From a virus, in IMG/VR virus record IMGVR_UViG_3300022907_000005, positions 32,484 to 96,483 of that record: a stretch of DNA of 64,000 bases. One strand, written 5' to 3'. Under the pieces are notes generated by a model that was given only the letters and a program-made list of their open reading frames with translations, was not told the DNA's origin and did no database searches. Made by a program: the position numbers and the translations under genes. Shown here in pieces: positions 32,770-45,500 of this stretch. Numbering within the stretch: position 1 is the first letter of the stretch; every line of letters starts with the position of its first letter.

Positions 32770-33621
32770 TTAGTTTAAGAGTGTGCCACTTGAATCATAT
32801 ACTGCTAATGGTCTATGCACACGCCAATCAGTAGCATCTTTACAAGAAAGTGTGTAAGAAGTATTTGCTGGCAACGTGATTGCTGCATTAGCTGAACCAC
32901 CGTTAATAGTATCCGAAGAATTTGGATACAGTTTACAGTCAGTTGCCGTAGAGTTAAATACAGTTACCGTTCTTCCTGCTACTGCAACCGGAAGTTTGAC
33001 ACCTGTAGTATCTGCTGATACTGTGGTTACTACAGTAATAGTTTCAGCTATTTGAGTAGCGTCACCTTGAGAAGATCCCGCTGAACTTAGTGCGGGTGTC
33101 ACACCGCTTTGCTCAAAGCCGCCTACAGTCAAATCGCCACTAGTTGTAACCGAAGTTACATCTAAATCAGTAAGATCTGCTGTGATTTGCTCCCAAGAAG
33201 TTGCACCAGTAGCAATTGCGTCAAACACATTACCCGGTCTGAGTACTACGGGAGCGTTTAATGAGCCACCATCGATTGATTCGCTTGTTGCGGGATATAT
33301 TTTAATATCATTGGCAGTTGAATTATACACCGTCACTTTAAGGCCTGCTGCTGCATCTGGGAGCTTGACTCCTTGGTTAGCTGATGCAGATTGAACTAAG
33401 TTGTAAGTCTTAGTCAGAGCAGTTGCGTCGCCTTGTACGGTACCAGCGGCAGTTACAGATGCATTCATTCCTGCAACGAAATTGCCCGTATATGTAACGG
33501 CACCCACACTAATGTCATCAGACGCTTCATACTTATCGGTATTTAAGTTGGTAAAGTTATTGTCTACTTCTGTGTTAGTAAGTGGACTGCCTTTACCTGC
33601 TCTTGTAGTTAAGGTTGACAT
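32770..33621 (-). CDS. Structural/fibre protein with an internal duplication
   Basis: The 283-residue product has two copies of an approximately 85-residue unit (about 61-145 and 171-256). Each reads 'G..QGDAT.......V...SA...GVKLP.A.AG..VTV.NSTA.D.K.YP....I.GGS.NA.I.L...' and ends at a DW or SW. The first 45 residues (MSTLTTRAGKGSPLTNTEVDNNFTNLN) are a module frequent at the start of marine phage fibres. Probably a trimeric surface protein. An exact late element lies 73 nt upstream inside the preceding small gene. Confidence 0.75.
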   Translation of the reverse strand: MSTLTTRAGKGSPLTNTEVDNNFTNLNTDKYEASDDISVGAVTYTGNFVAGMNASVTAAGTVQGDATALTKTYNLVQSASANQGVKLPDAAAGLKVTVYNSTANDIKIYPATSESIDGGSLNAPVVLRPGNVFDAIATGATSWEQITADLTDLDVTSVTTSGDLTVGGFEQSGVTPALSSAGSSQGDATQIAETITVVTTVSADTTGVKLPVAVAGRTVTVFNSTATDCKLYPNSSDTINGGSANAAITLPANTSYTLSCKDATDWRVHRPLAVYDSSGTLLN

Positions 33622-33631
33622 TTATTTTTTC

Positions 33632-33826
33632 CTAATTTTTCTCTATTAAAAATTTGAGTGCTTCTTTTATTGCAGTTAGTTCAGATTTCAAACTATTTAT
33701 ATCGGATGAAATCTCGTCTACGCGCTTAGCCTGCTTTTTTTTCATCTTATACTGTTTAAGGCCTTCGTCATCGTTACTAATAAACACACCGCCACCTTGT
33801 TGTTGATATTTATGTTCTATACTCAT
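33632..33826 (-). CDS. Small coiled-coil protein
   Basis: A 64-residue product: a glycine-rich N-terminus (YQQQGGGVFISNDDEG) followed by a coiled-coil helix (RVDEISSDINSLKSELTAIKEALKFLIEKN). It lies two bases after the giant structural gene and is the kind of small helical protein that trimerises or chaperones fibres. Function unknown. Compare the coiled-coil gene at 21631. Confidence 0.6.
   Translation of the reverse strand: MSIEHKYQQQGGGVFISNDDEGLKQYKMKKKQAKRVDEISSDINSLKSELTAIKEALKFLIEKN
33694..33701 (-). promoter_or_regulatory. Internal T4-type late promoter candidate
   Basis: Exact TATAAATA on the minus strand within the small coiled-coil gene, 72 nt upstream of the duplicated-domain structural gene at 33621. 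Confidence 0.4.
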
Positions 33827-33828
33827 AC

Positions 33829-36800
33829 TTATGCCTGTAATGCAATTCCTCGTAGGTTCTTAACTGCAGGAACCGAAGAAGAGTTTGAAGATTTCAATAC
33901 AATCTTAATTGCAAAATCATTAAATCTAGTGTAAGTAATAGTAGATACTGCCGCTGTAGCTGTTGCACTTGTGCCACCACCTCCAGTTAATGTTATAGTA
34001 GGAGCACTTGCATATCCTCTACCAGGATCAGTTACTATTATACCTGTGACAGCACCACCTGAAATCTGAGCAACGCCTGTTGCCTGTTTCCAAGCACCTC
34101 CACCAGAGAACGTTACAGTAGGAGCACTTGTGTATCCTGAACCACCAGCAGTAATTGTTGTACTACTTACACGCTTAATAATGTATTCTAATACATCATT
34201 GTCAGAACCACCAAGTCCTACATTATTAGATCCTCGCAACGGAAGAGTGTAGACCGTTTCTACAAACTTATTCGGAGATGATACTGCGTCAGATGATGTT
34301 GCCATCTGTACCCAATACAAATCATCTCTAAATTTCGCGTCATCTTCTGTTGCTCTGAATTTCGCGTAGACTTCAATGCTACCTTCTACCGGTATACGTT
34401 GATCTAAGTACACGCGCATATCTTCAGATTGATTCTCTTTGTTTAATTGTACAATCTTAGAGATGTACTTACAAGTAGCATCACCACTATTTCTATCATC
34501 TTCATTTGTAGAATCATTGTTAATAACATTGGCTTCTAGTTGATATGTCGCTCTTGACAAGTCAATTACCGGTGATATAAAGTTGTTTGGTGATGTAAAG
34601 ATCGCCTCAGTTTTAAAAGATTTAGCTTGCCCAGTTAACCCAGTTATTTCATTTGATCTAGAGAAAACTGCATACTCTGAGGGAGTGAATGCTTCTTCTG
34701 CTCTACCAATCTTAGTTTCTACAGTACCAGCTGCCGATGCTGCTGACCCTGTGCCGTAAAAACTGTAGTCTAATCTGCTGTTAGCAGGAGTCAAGTCTGT
34801 GAAGTTGTGGGCGATTCTATTGTATGTCTTATTGTTGATCGTGTCGATTGTTGCCTGAGAAGACCCAGTACCAACAACATCACCAACAGCAAATGACCCA
34901 GAATCAATATCTACCGTACAAGTTGTAAACTTATTCTTAAATTCAACCACACTCGCAGTGTTTGTAGTGATATTGAATGTAGCACCAGTACCACTACCAT
35001 CTGTAGACGCCTGTGCAACGGCTGAACCATTTGCAGTGTAGTTTGTTCCCATCAATCCAGCTTTCACCCCGGTAATTGCACCTGAGTTTACAGTGGTAAC
35101 AATCAAAGTTGCCCCTGTGCCGTTACCGAAAGAATTCAAAGTAACGACATCATCTACGACATATCCTGAACCACCGCCCGCTATCGTAACATCAAACTGG
35201 TGAATAGCATCAATGTTGCTAAAGAATCCAGTTGTGAAGTCTTTCAAAGTCCAGTAATCAAAGTCTTCGTTATTGAAGACAGCTTTCCCGCCGAGTTTAC
35301 TGAAACTAGCTCTCTTTAAACTGTACTTAACATCTTCTGCTTGAATCGCGTTCCAAGTTCTATTGTTTGAAGATACAAACAAAACACCCACTGAAGAATC
35401 TCCTGCCTGTATGCGTTCTGTTGTTCCTAACTGATTCTGTCCTAATTCTGATACCCATGCTTCATATCCTGGGTCATTCGCTTGGGGCATCAACACAAAG
35501 CAATACTCTTTACCAGATCCTAAATACACTGGAGAGTCAAACGTGAACGTTGTTGCCGTTGTTGCATCTTCTGAAATGTTTACATTAGCAGCCGTCTTGA
35601 ATACAGAACCGTATGGTACGATGCTGCTTCCAGGATATCCGTTAACGACTTCTCTTATTTGTAGAGTTATGCCATTAGTAGCAGATTTTGTCTTAAAGAA
35701 GACATCAATGCTGCTTGCAAATATACCATGTCCATTCGTAATGTTGAATGTCTGTGCGAGTGGGTCTGCGCCGGTCATACCGATATCACCAATTCCAATA
35801 TTGAGTTGGAAGTCTGTCCAATCAAAAACAAAATCGTCCGGAAGCGTAAAGCCCGCATCCTCTGCTTCTGTTACCACCTCTACCGGCACCTCAGTAGTGG
35901 GCGGGTCAACGGGATCTGGAGTAACCGGGGGTTGCTCTGCTGCCGGCGCAACTGCGACTGGGGCACCGGGTATAGTTTCAAGCGATTCGTTAATCGTATT
36001 AGCCGTAGTGTTGGTAGTTTGATTGAGTGAAGCATTTAACCTTACACCTGTCGTAACCGATCCAACTACTCGCGAGGGCGGATTTGCTGCTTGAAAGCCC
36101 ATTGTAATATTTGGTCTAACAGTACTCAAGTTGAGCCTGGAAGATTCAATTGTTGTATTTACAAATGAGGAATATTCAGACGCAGCAGATGATGTCACAA
36201 AACCATTTCTATTTTTAATATCATTACTGAGTACAATTAACTTATTGCCTACGCGATATCTGTTAGGTGGTATGCGGATCTGCGCTACTATTCTACCAGT
36301 AGAATCAGACTCTACATAGCCATTTGTCCAAACACCTGCGCTTGTAACTGCACTGTAAGAGCGTCTCTTCTGTGCTGCCGTGAGACCATCAAAGAATGCT
36401 GTTGGAATCTGTCTGACTTTCGCCGCAGTTGTTCCTGTGATTCTATCGCCTTCAAGCGCACCATCAAAAAATACATAAAATCTTGTGTTAGGCATTAACC
36501 GAGTAGCTTCAACAAAGATAGTTCGCTGTCTGATAAACTCGCTGAATGAAATGTCCCTGACTGCTGTGAATGAACCTTCTTCAAAGTCAGATAAGTTAGC
36601 GTTTGTATTTACACCAAGAATTTCCGTAAACTGCGAAATGTCTCTACTGGTAACAGTCAATTCACTGTCTATCGTTGTGGTAGTAGTATCAACATATTCG
36701 ATATCTGTGGTTCGTAATACAGTGTCTGCCGTAGACTGACCATCTCTCAATGTCTGTGTTTCTGCTTCAACTTCCTGTGTAACAAAAGTAGACGAGGAAC

Positions 36801-39800
36801 TAGATGTTGAAGTATCACTCTGAGTTGTATCAGATGCGCTACCCATTGTGATAGTGGATCTAGTTACACCTGCTGTTCCTAAGTTATCAAATGCATTTAC
36901 TAGCGCAGTAGCAGAACCTTTCAGTCTGATATTTACTGGCTCAGGAGATACATCCTTATCCGAAGATGTGTCAGATGTAGGAAATACTTTCATATCGCCA
37001 TTGTAATTAAATAGCAATTCACCTACGCAATTTCTTGGCTTAGATGCAGCATTGTTTTTGCTGTATTCTACTTGTGTGTATGGCAGTGTAATAAGGTTAC
37101 CTGTAACTTGAACATTTGCAGATGACCCTGAATTGTACTCCAAGTCAATGCTATGCTCTAATATAGTAGGACCACCTTCGTGTAACATATCATTGATACC
37201 AAAGTTTAAGTCGGCATCGTTTACGTTCATCAGATCGTGGTTACTAAAACTATCTACAAAGAATCCATTCTTGAATCTATCTAAGCCGTTTGCATCTGGT
37301 ATATTTTTACTTGCAGTTGCAGACTCTAGGAAGTTCAATGAAGCGTAGTATTCTAATCTACCAATTCGCTTTTCAATCGCTGCAATATCTTGCATTGTAA
37401 AACGTCTGTTTTGTTTTACGTCAATTCGGCATGCTAAATCAAGTCTAGATTGTTTCTTAGCTAATGAATACGGAAGTGATGGATAAGGCGGAATGACCAA
37501 ATCTGCAATCAACATGCTACCAGGATTAAAGATAGGTGCTGTTGGATTAGGAGCAGGACGCCCCTCAACGTTAGTAATGTTACCATCATCTGACATCAAA
37601 ATTCTATCAACTCTTCCCTCCCAGTATTCGCCGTCAGTTGCATAAGTCTCCCTAGGCATTGGAAATTGATACCCACCGCTGACTGTTCTGATATCATTTC
37701 CAATTGCAGGGTTTTCAGTAGCTCCCCCAATGGTGCTAGAATCAGCTGCCGTGTTATCAATGTATGGTCTGAAATCGATTGCATCTCGTAGATCTACTCT
37801 TCGCTTTCCTCGCAATGTGTGCATAGGAATTTGATATGTGTAGAACGAAGGAGTGACCGCAGTCAATTCATCTGCTGGATACGAGTCTACTACAAAGTAT
37901 GTTGATTGACTTGCAGCGTAGTTGGGCTCCAAGTAGCTTAACTTAACAAGAATACTTTTGCTTGATGTGTCTAAGTTGCCAGTCTTGATCAATTGTGAGT
38001 GTGTATACAGGTTATCAGTCTGACCAGTAGTCGATTTGAATAATTCTTTGTAATCTGTTGTAGTATCATCGTATGAGCTACCAACAAAAACACCTTCAAT
38101 ATCGTATACGTTGCAGATACCTAAGTTCCAAGGACCTGTTGAACCACCTGCGTTTGTTGCAGTATCGATCTTCACATACTTGCTCTTATTAGCAGTAAGA
38201 GGTACTGGGGTAGTATCAGTCTGTTTTACTTTAATATAAAACTTTGCGTCCGCAGTGTTACTTAATGTTGTGCCGATATCTAAAGCGATAGCTGTTGCAG
38301 ATGTACTTGTAAAATGCGATGATTGCAAATCAAAAATCTGACCAGCAGCATATGCTGTTCCATCAACAGTAACTGCCTCTTTAAACACCATGATGAATTC
38401 ATCATCAATTTGTGTCTGAGACGGTGTCGATGAATATGGGAACGTTTCTGTACCGCTCACACTTAGAGTAGAGGTGCCATTAGTAGCAAAAGTCACAGTA
38501 AATTCTTTCTGGAATGTGAAATTGTTGTCGTATGTGTTGATAGGGTCAACTTCAATTGTCTTCATTGCCCTTGCTGGCATTGGGAACAACATTTGATTCT
38601 GCAATTGATTGAAGATTAACGGAGAGCCACTGTTGTTGTCAAACAACACATCGCCCGCACCATTAAAGTTGCTTGTAGCTGAATCAAAGTAAACCGATTT
38701 AATGTTCGCTAAAGCACCGCCGCTCATATTGATGCTGTATAAGTACAAGCGATATACTGCTTCAGGTGCGCCTGGTGTGCCACTTTCTCTTGTGATATGT
38801 CGCACTCTAGCACTACCAATAATATTACTTGGGGCTGCAACCGCTCCATATGTGTTTGCTCTACTAGAACCTGTAGTTAACACATCGAAAGTAAGCGATG
38901 CGCCGCCGCCAGAACCCAATCTGCTGTCAGGCACAGTGATAGTTTCATCAACTATGAAGCCACTACCACCTTCAATTATTTGTACTGTAGCCGCACCAGC
39001 AGCACTGATAGTGATCAAGAATTTTGCATCAATACCACTATTCTGTGTTGTGTATGCGCCAGGCTCAATTAAATAAGTGCCTTTTAATCTTAGAGTATCT
39101 GCGGCTGAGATTGTGTCAACAGTAAGAACACCATCAGTGTTCATGTTTGCATCTAGTGCAGCATCACCAAAATTTATCTGACTTCCTGTAGAAATGTCCC
39201 ATTCACCTGCAAGGTTGTTTACGCGAATATAGTTTCCGTAAACAGTTGATGTTGTAATAGACTCTTGCAGTATGAAGTCCTTACCTTTTCTAACCTTCAA
39301 GTAAGTAGGAGCGATAAGTTCATGTGTTCTTCCGCGAACAACCGCTTTACCATCTGCAACACCTACAGCAATGTGTGAAGCTGATCCACCTCTAGCTGTT
39401 TCAAGTAAGCCGTCATTTTCAGCGGTTAGATCGTTTAAATGCTCTCTTACAGAGACTTGAAAGTTTTTGCTTGTGTAATGTCCACTTTCTAAATATGTCC
39501 TTTCTGCTAATCTGTCGCCGATCAAGTTGTAGATAGACAAGTCATCTTCTACAACAGATGTAGATTTTTTACCGTCTACAATGCGAGAAAGACTTACAAA
39601 AGTATCCTCGATTGTATCAGTATCAGATCTGAACACCAGTTCAGTGTAGACCTTATATCTGTCTGCACCAGGAGCACTGAAGTTGAATGTGCCAGATGCT
39701 GGATCTAACAGCGTGTTGTCATCACCTGAGTTGACGATTGCTTCTTTAATTAATACACCGACAAATCCATTAACTGGGTCACCAAATTTACTAACTAGAA

Positions 39801-40413
39801 CGTCTTGCGTTGCATGCTCAATGAACTTACCGCCGAAATATATTAGCCCAGCGTCAACCGAAAAGTGTGTAGAGTCGCCTCTGAAATGCTTTGCGCGTTC
39901 TAGGCTTTTGTTTGAATCAACGACAAAGGTATCGCCATTTCGACCACCATCAGATGATGATACGGTAAGCACTTCACTAGCACCGAATCGCGTTTCAGTT
40001 GTAGATGAGGAACCTTCTACATATGCTAAGTACAAGGTCTTTTTCAAAGAGACATCTGTATCGTCACCAGTCAAAACTTTTTTGATTACAGCTTTTACGC
40101 CGCTTGTGCCGCCGGTAACAGTGTCGCCAATATAGTCTGCTAAAGTAGAATTTGAAACTGCAACAGAGCTATTGTCCAAATCGTCAATCTTTACGAATGG
40201 ATATTTTTGCAGAACGTCTTTGCAGCCGAGTACAGGAGAACCGTCAACAAATATATGCTCACCAAAACGAGCAATTTGATTCTGTAAGATACTCTGTAGT
40301 TGAGTTAATTCTCTTGCTTGTACAGCGAATCCAGGCTTAAAAAGAATTCGGTTAAAATTCTTGGTAGCGTCAAAGTCGTCATAATATGGACCTGTGTTTA
40401 GATTCAATGCCAT
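33829..40413 (-). CDS. Giant structural protein, DUF4815-type N-terminus
   Basis: At 2,194 residues this is the largest gene in the window. The N-terminus ([47 protein letters not shown]) is the DUF4815 start typical of large baseplate or fibre proteins of marine T4-like phages. [15 protein letters not shown] module near residue 95 resembles the gp13 insertion. GxGY repeat modules occur near residues 470-500, 1,735-1,830 and 2,090-2,180. A Pro/Thr/Val-rich linker near residues 1,480-1,520 divides the protein. It lies downstream of gp8 where T4 has gp9-gp12, so it may replace the T4 wedge-fibre connectors. Role inferred. Confidence 0.8.
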   Translation of the reverse strand: MALNLNTGPYYDDFDATKNFNRILFKPGFAVQARELTQLQSILQNQIARFGEHIFVDGSPVLGCKDVLQKYPFVKIDDLDNSSVAVSNSTLADYIGDTVTGGTSGVKAVIKKVLTGDDTDVSLKKTLYLAYVEGSSSTTETRFGASEVLTVSSSDGGRNGDTFVVDSNKSLERAKHFRGDSTHFSVDAGLIYFGGKFIEHATQDVLVSKFGDPVNGFVGVLIKEAIVNSGDDNTLLDPASGTFNFSAPGADRYKVYTELVFRSDTDTIEDTFVSLSRIVDGKKSTSVVEDDLSIYNLIGDRLAERTYLESGHYTSKNFQVSVREHLNDLTAENDGLLETARGGSASHIAVGVADGKAVVRGRTHELIAPTYLKVRKGKDFILQESITTSTVYGNYIRVNNLAGEWDISTGSQINFGDAALDANMNTDGVLTVDTISAADTLRLKGTYLIEPGAYTTQNSGIDAKFLITISAAGAATVQIIEGGSGFIVDETITVPDSRLGSGGGASLTFDVLTTGSSRANTYGAVAAPSNIIGSARVRHITRESGTPGAPEAVYRLYLYSINMSGGALANIKSVYFDSATSNFNGAGDVLFDNNSGSPLIFNQLQNQMLFPMPARAMKTIEVDPINTYDNNFTFQKEFTVTFATNGTSTLSVSGTETFPYSSTPSQTQIDDEFIMVFKEAVTVDGTAYAAGQIFDLQSSHFTSTSATAIALDIGTTLSNTADAKFYIKVKQTDTTPVPLTANKSKYVKIDTATNAGGSTGPWNLGICNVYDIEGVFVGSSYDDTTTDYKELFKSTTGQTDNLYTHSQLIKTGNLDTSSKSILVKLSYLEPNYAASQSTYFVVDSYPADELTAVTPSFYTYQIPMHTLRGKRRVDLRDAIDFRPYIDNTAADSSTIGGATENPAIGNDIRTVSGGYQFPMPRETYATDGEYWEGRVDRILMSDDGNITNVEGRPAPNPTAPIFNPGSMLIADLVIPPYPSLPYSLAKKQSRLDLACRIDVKQNRRFTMQDIAAIEKRIGRLEYYASLNFLESATASKNIPDANGLDRFKNGFFVDSFSNHDLMNVNDADLNFGINDMLHEGGPTILEHSIDLEYNSGSSANVQVTGNLITLPYTQVEYSKNNAASKPRNCVGELLFNYNGDMKVFPTSDTSSDKDVSPEPVNIRLKGSATALVNAFDNLGTAGVTRSTITMGSASDTTQSDTSTSSSSSTFVTQEVEAETQTLRDGQSTADTVLRTTDIEYVDTTTTTIDSELTVTSRDISQFTEILGVNTNANLSDFEEGSFTAVRDISFSEFIRQRTIFVEATRLMPNTRFYVFFDGALEGDRITGTTAAKVRQIPTAFFDGLTAAQKRRSYSAVTSAGVWTNGYVESDSTGRIVAQIRIPPNRYRVGNKLIVLSNDIKNRNGFVTSSAASEYSSFVNTTIESSRLNLSTVRPNITMGFQAANPPSRVVGSVTTGVRLNASLNQTTNTTANTINESLETIPGAPVAVAPAAEQPPVTPDPVDPPTTEVPVEVVTEAEDAGFTLPDDFVFDWTDFQLNIGIGDIGMTGADPLAQTFNITNGHGIFASSIDVFFKTKSATNGITLQIREVVNGYPGSSIVPYGSVFKTAANVNISEDATTATTFTFDSPVYLGSGKEYCFVLMPQANDPGYEAWVSELGQNQLGTTERIQAGDSSVGVLFVSSNNRTWNAIQAEDVKYSLKRASFSKLGGKAVFNNEDFDYWTLKDFTTGFFSNIDAIHQFDVTIAGGGSGYVVDDVVTLNSFGNGTGATLIVTTVNSGAITGVKAGLMGTNYTANGSAVAQASTDGSGTGATFNITTNTASVVEFKNKFTTCTVDIDSGSFAVGDVVGTGSSQATIDTINNKTYNRIAHNFTDLTPANSRLDYSFYGTGSAASAAGTVETKIGRAEEAFTPSEYAVFSRSNEITGLTGQAKSFKTEAIFTSPNNFISPVIDLSRATYQLEANVINNDSTNEDDRNSGDATCKYISKIVQLNKENQSEDMRVYLDQRIPVEGSIEVYAKFRATEDDAKFRDDLYWVQMATSSDAVSSPNKFVETVYTLPLRGSNNVGLGGSDNDVLEYIIKRVSSTTITAGGSGYTSAPTVTFSGGGAWKQATGVAQISGGAVTGIIVTDPGRGYASAPTITLTGGGGTSATATAAVSTITYTRFNDFAIKIVLKSSNSSSVPAVKNLRGIALQA

Positions 40414-40425
40414 TTTTTCTTCGCC

Positions 40426-42021
40426 TTAAAAATTGAATATTACTTTTACAGTTTCGACTTGATCTGCGTCTCTAGTAATAGGTTTTCGGTTGTCAATGTA
40501 CATCACATCGCCTGAGTGTACTGACATCTCTGGACTTGTCAAACTATTTATAGTCATTCCGGTAACGCCCGTATTTACGTTATTGAAAGAGCCGCCTACA
40601 GTTATACCTGGGAGAATCTCTTGTAAATATACTGTTTCGATGGTACCGTCATTATTTGTATCTAGTTTCTGAATGACCCTAAATCTACCACCACTATCAA
40701 CAGTAATTATGTCATCTAGATTATACGAAGATGGATTTGATACTGTTATAATAAAACACGGGGTGCCGGTAGACAATGTGAACAATGCATCTTCAGCATA
40801 ATTTTGTATATTCTTGATCAGACCAATCTGTCTGAATTCGTTACCAATAATGATATCATCATTCGTGCTTGTCAATGAAGTTGTAATACCTACATTGCTT
40901 GCGAATAATTCTTTGGGAGGATTTCCCCCATGACCTTCGTATGGGCCTACAATAGCTCGCAGTGTGCAGCCTGTACCACTGCCTACCGTCTGCGTTAAAG
41001 TTAAAGTAGCAAATGTATACCCCGAGCCTGGATTCGTCACGTTGACTCCTGTGACTGTTCCTGCTGCATCTACTGTAGCACTTCCAGTTGCGCCAGTGCC
41101 ATCGCCGTTAATCAATACGACTACATCTCCTTGGATGTAATCTTGACCGCCGGCAGTGACCAGTACTCTATCAAGCGTTCCGGAGACCGCAGTTGACTCT
41201 ACTGCTTGTTGCAATGAAGGTGTTTCAGTAGATCCTAAAACCGCAGTAGCTGTTGCGCCTGTACCATCTGTACTTGTAATATTTACAATCGCAAACGAAT
41301 ACCCCGTTCCCGCTGATGTTATAGTTATCGCTGACACCGCGTCGCCGGTAATAGTTGCAGTTGCTGTTGCTCCAGTGCCGTCACCAGTAACAACAACCGT
41401 TGCATTAGTGTAGCTAGAACCGCCGGCAGTGACTGATATTGAATCAATTTCACCGTTAACATCAAATGCAGGATTACCTGTTCCCGCAACCTTTCTTACG
41501 GGCATAAACGCAGACGATAAAAATTTAGTTCTGTCTGCCGCGCCTATTTGATACATGAATTTCCAAACGTATCCGTCGCTCAATTCAAATATTTCTGTGC
41601 CTGTTGCTGTAGGTTCAACGGTACTAGCTGAATTGCCGTTATTATTCAGACATTTGTATACGTTGAAATCATCTGTCATCACATAGAAATTAGCGTCTGC
41701 TAAATTGGTAGCACCTGAATTCGATTGATATGCAGATGAATAACTGTCATCATATTGATCGTACACCGTGCCTGTAACCCAATCGTATCTCTTAGTCAAA
41801 AGAACCGTATCCGCTGCCCCGATTTTTTTCACAAAAAGCATATCACGCTTATATTGCTGCATATATGCCTGTGAGTCTACCGGTGTTTCTGGCAAGGCAT
41901 CGTCATCCCAGGCTTGTGCCCGGGATGCGAAAACATAAAAATAATCGTTTACGTTATGTATATCTCTAAAAAAAGATCTAGCTAACTGTTGACGACCGGT
42001 TCTTCTAACTAAGATTGTCAT
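40426..42021 (-). CDS. 8: Baseplate wedge protein gp8 with inserted repeat modules
   Basis: The C-terminus SVHSGDVMYIDNRKPITRDADQVETVKVIFNF aligns with the end of T4 gp8 (LMRHSGEMIYMENRPPI...QTEEINILFTF), and residues 100-155 match its FKVYKCL...T...EP..GDGYVWKFMYQI segment. T4 gp8 has 334 residues; this protein has 531 because about 170 residues (about 191-360) of four GxGY beta-repeat units are inserted. gp8 joins the baseplate wedge with gp6, gp7 and gp10 in T4. It is preceded by a small unknown gene and followed by the giant structural gene. Confidence 0.9.
   Translation of the reverse strand: MTILVRRTGRQQLARSFFRDIHNVNDYFYVFASRAQAWDDDALPETPVDSQAYMQQYKRDMLFVKKIGAADTVLLTKRYDWVTGTVYDQYDDSYSSAYQSNSGATNLADANFYVMTDDFNVYKCLNNNGNSASTVEPTATGTEIFELSDGYVWKFMYQIGAADRTKFLSSAFMPVRKVAGTGNPAFDVNGEIDSISVTAGGSSYTNATVVVTGDGTGATATATITGDAVSAITITSAGTGYSFAIVNITSTDGTGATATAVLGSTETPSLQQAVESTAVSGTLDRVLVTAGGQDYIQGDVVVLINGDGTGATGSATVDAAGTVTGVNVTNPGSGYTFATLTLTQTVGSGTGCTLRAIVGPYEGHGGNPPKELFASNVGITTSLTSTNDDIIIGNEFRQIGLIKNIQNYAEDALFTLSTGTPCFIITVSNPSSYNLDDIITVDSGGRFRVIQKLDTNNDGTIETVYLQEILPGITVGGSFNNVNTGVTGMTINSLTSPEMSVHSGDVMYIDNRKPITRDADQVETVKVIFNF
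40545..40552 (-). promoter_or_regulatory. Internal T4-type late promoter candidate
   Basis: Exact TATAAATA on the minus strand near the 3' end of gp8, 131 nt upstream of the giant structural gene. Could be a coincidental match in coding sequence. Confidence 0.35.
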
Positions 42022-42032
42022 TCTAACTCCTA

Positions 42033-42488
42033 TTAGGTGTCAGAAACAGTGACAGTCCACGTGATCTTCAACGTATCATCAGCGCCTTTATTGACCACTG
42101 AAAACACTGTCCTACATAGAAGGGTGCCACCTGAAGCAGCGTTAAGTACACCCGCTTCTACAATTGCGCCAGTACCAGTACCTGCAGGAAAGTCACCAAT
42201 ATATTCGATGGCATTCGATGTTACAGTAGTGCTTGTGAGCGCCACTCTTGAAGCAGCAATAGCTGCACCCAAAGCAGTGTCGCCAGCAGCGGCTGCTGTA
42301 TTGTCGGTGCCAACTTCCATATGAGACATAGCAGTTGCACTTGCATCTTTCATTCTAGATGCGATGTAATCTAGGCCAGTGTCAACAACAAGGTTGCTCA
42401 CTACTTGCTCATCTTTGATCGTACCTTCAGGCGAGATAAGTTGTAATTTAACTTGACCTTGCGCTCTGGTTTTTTCTAAGTTAAACAT
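42033..42488 (-). CDS. Small structural protein between gp7 and gp8, unknown function
   Basis: The 151-residue protein begins MFNLEKTRAQGQVKLQLISPEGTIKDEQVVSNLVVDTGLDYIASRM, then an A/T-rich middle and a beta-rich end (LLCRTVFSVVNKGADDTLKITWTVTVSDT). This layout is seen in small phage tail proteins that carry a conserved 'V.N..v..G' start. No T4 equivalent. The late promoter at 42527-42534 makes it the first gene of the transcript that includes gp8. Confidence 0.65.
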   Translation of the reverse strand: MFNLEKTRAQGQVKLQLISPEGTIKDEQVVSNLVVDTGLDYIASRMKDASATAMSHMEVGTDNTAAAAGDTALGAAIAASRVALTSTTVTSNAIEYIGDFPAGTGTGAIVEAGVLNAASGGTLLCRTVFSVVNKGADDTLKITWTVTVSDT

Positions 42489-42526
42489 TTTTGGTTGTTC
42501 TCCGTTTTCGTAAAATGTTATTTAGT

Positions 42527-42534
42527 TATTTATA
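42527..42534 (-). promoter_or_regulatory. T4-type late promoter upstream of the gp8 operon
   Basis: Exact TATAAATA on the minus strand, 38 nt upstream of the ATG at 42488, adjacent to the end of the gp7-like gene. Confidence 0.72.
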
Positions 42535-42537
42535 CAG

Positions 42538-45500
42538 TTAAAAAGTAGTAGATGATACTCCTGAGTAACTTTCTACATAGTCCTCAGCAAAATAGTCCCC
42601 AGCGTAATTTTGCATATAAATCGTTCCAGCATCAGAAACTTCATAGTTGTCTGCTTTAGTTGCTACAAAAAGCAATATTGCAGGATCTACAAAGTCTGCT
42701 GTATCAGCAAGCGGTTTGCCTACATCGAATGAATCCAATGCATCGCCAGTTGTTGGGTTCTCAGTCTTTATTAAGTTTGGCTGCAATGAAGGAGCGTCTT
42801 GTATTTCAAGCTGCTCTGCTTTAACCAAACCAATTGCAAATATAGCTGCGTCTTGTGTAAACGGATCTTCTGTTGGATTTCTAAGAATCTGTAATAGTGT
42901 ATCAAAGGTTTCTGAGAAAGTTATGGATTCTGTGATATTGTTCTTGTTAAATGCTTTCCCAACTACTTCAGGTAAATCAACAGTTTCTGTCTTATTTAGT
43001 TCGACATCAAAATCAACATTTGTGTCGTCCATCTCAGCCGTTTCTGTCTTCACTAGTCCAGGCTCAAGAATAGCCTCATCATCCTGTGTCGCAAAAGTAT
43101 CAGAGACTGGTCGAGAAAAACTCAGTATTACTAACTCTTGAGTCACCGGCGTCTCAATAGTAGGCGTGACATACAAAGCATACGCTGTCGGTCTAATATT
43201 GAAACTAAGTCCAACGTTAACATCGTGCAAGATTTGTAAATCAGAAAATGCAACCATGCCTGAAGGATTTGCAATTCTATCTAATATCTCACCCCACACA
43301 CCTTTAGGCTGTGACGATTGTATCTGATATGAATAAGATTGATAGATTTTATTATCTTGTAAGCGGTTTGCGTCAGACAAAAATCCTTGTGAATTTTTAA
43401 ATTGACCAGGGAACGTGTGCGCGAAGCCTGTTGTACAAGTGATAACAGCACTTTCACCATTCCCGCTGTTGCAAGTAAAATCAAATGTCTGTCTTTGAAA
43501 TAATACACCTGTTGCAATGATATCAAATGTTAACGGATAATTGGATGTATCAATTGTACTGATTCGTATATATGCATTATTATCCACACCTGTTAGGGTG
43601 TAATCTTCAGAGAAATAATCAATAGCGTATTCACCCAATACATTGCCAGCTTCAGCTACCTTGAATACTTGACCAATTTTAAACCCACCGTCCGCAGCAC
43701 CGGTATTACTTTTTAGAGCAGTTGCATTTAATACTCTAACTAAGAATGCTCTTTTGTTTTCTATTTGATCCAGAGTCTCATTTTCAAATGAAATATATGA
43801 ACGATAAGGTGTAGTATCCAATACTAAAGTTGGTGCAGTATTATAACCAAGACCTTCTTCAGATATTACAATGCTTGAAATAACGTTGCTAGTAAGTCGA
43901 GTTTCAATAGTAGCGACAGTTGTTATTGTATCAGTAGGATCCGCTAGTACAATGACATCAGGATTTGCGCTGTAACCTTGACCTGCATCAGCAATTGTTA
44001 CACTTTTAATTGCACCTTCTGTAATAGTAGCAACATTAAACGTCAGTGCAGCACCGCCGCCGCCTCCCAATATAGCATCAGGAATAGTGATAGTCTCCCC
44101 TGGTGCATAGTCAATGCCAACAGTATCTACTGTAATAGTAGCAGCACCGGATCCATTAACTACTACTGTAAATTGTGCGCCAGTTCCATTGCCCGATGTA
44201 GTAAACCCAGTATCGATATCATAACTGCCGGCAGCTCTGAGAACGTCTGCTGCACCAATTGTACCAACAGTTGCAATCTTACCACCGATGACAGCAGTTA
44301 GTTCTCCTAACACACCAGGTCCAGGTATTGCGGTATCTGCGACTAAATCCAAGTCCAATTCATACGTTGCTGGATTAGTAAATGCAATCTTTTTAGCCTG
44401 CGTGATTGCAGTTGTAAATTTCTTTCTTACTGTTATAGATGCGGTAGATTCGTAATAATGAATATCTACCTTTCTTGCCTGAAGATCTAGAGGATTGTAA
44501 TCAGTTGCCCTCTCGTCGTTCTCCGTTACCTTAATTGCAAGTTTCTTAGACCAAATACCATCAGAAGGTCGAAGCACATACTCAGAAGGTTTAAATACTT
44601 CTACTTCTTCCCCATACATCATTCTGAAAAAAGTCTTTATGCTTTCAGATGATCCTTTAGATGTGTAAAAATCACGAATACGTTTAATCAACAAACGAGT
44701 ATCAATTTCTTTACTGTCAGGGAAGTCTAGTGCATATTGCTGCAACAATGTTTCTAAGAAATCACCATGATAATGTGATACACTAAATCTGTCTAATAAT
44801 TCTTGCAATACATAATTTGGTGACTGTGACGATGCACCTATTGCAGTAGTGACATCTGAATCTGCATCTAAGAATGAGAAATAAGTTGTAATGAAATTAG
44901 AGAATTTTGGATACTCATCTCGTATCCATTCAGGTATCTGGTATTCTGAGATATAAGAAAAATTTTGGTGAAAGTATAATTGTGGTCTATTCAGATAAAA
45001 AATAGAAGGTGTTAATACTGCGCCTGATCCACTAGCTATAGTCGCTGCTGTGAGTATTATATCAGCCGCTGATCCATCACCACCAACAGAAGTGTCTGCG
45101 ATTGTGATCGTGTCGCCTTCTGCGTATCCTGTTCCCGCAGCAGTGACAGTTGCACCAGTAACTTGACCACTAGCATTTACTACTATTCTAAACTGCGCAC
45201 CGGTACCTATTCCTGAAGAGCTTACTTGGCCAACATTATTAAAAGTTCCCGTGCCTCTGTTAGAATCATCTTGTGCTGTAAACGAGACAGTAGATAGTAT
45301 GCCTACAAGTTTTACTGTGGGTGTAACATCATACCCATCACCTGCTTCAGTTATGGTTACTACTTCTACTGCACCGTTTGAAATAGCAACCGTTGCCACT
45401 GCCTGGACTTTATCTTGCCCTGTATTACTAGCTGTTGGCGCGCTTATAAAAATACTGGGTGGATTAACACTGCTATAATTACTTCCCGCAGAAGTGATTA

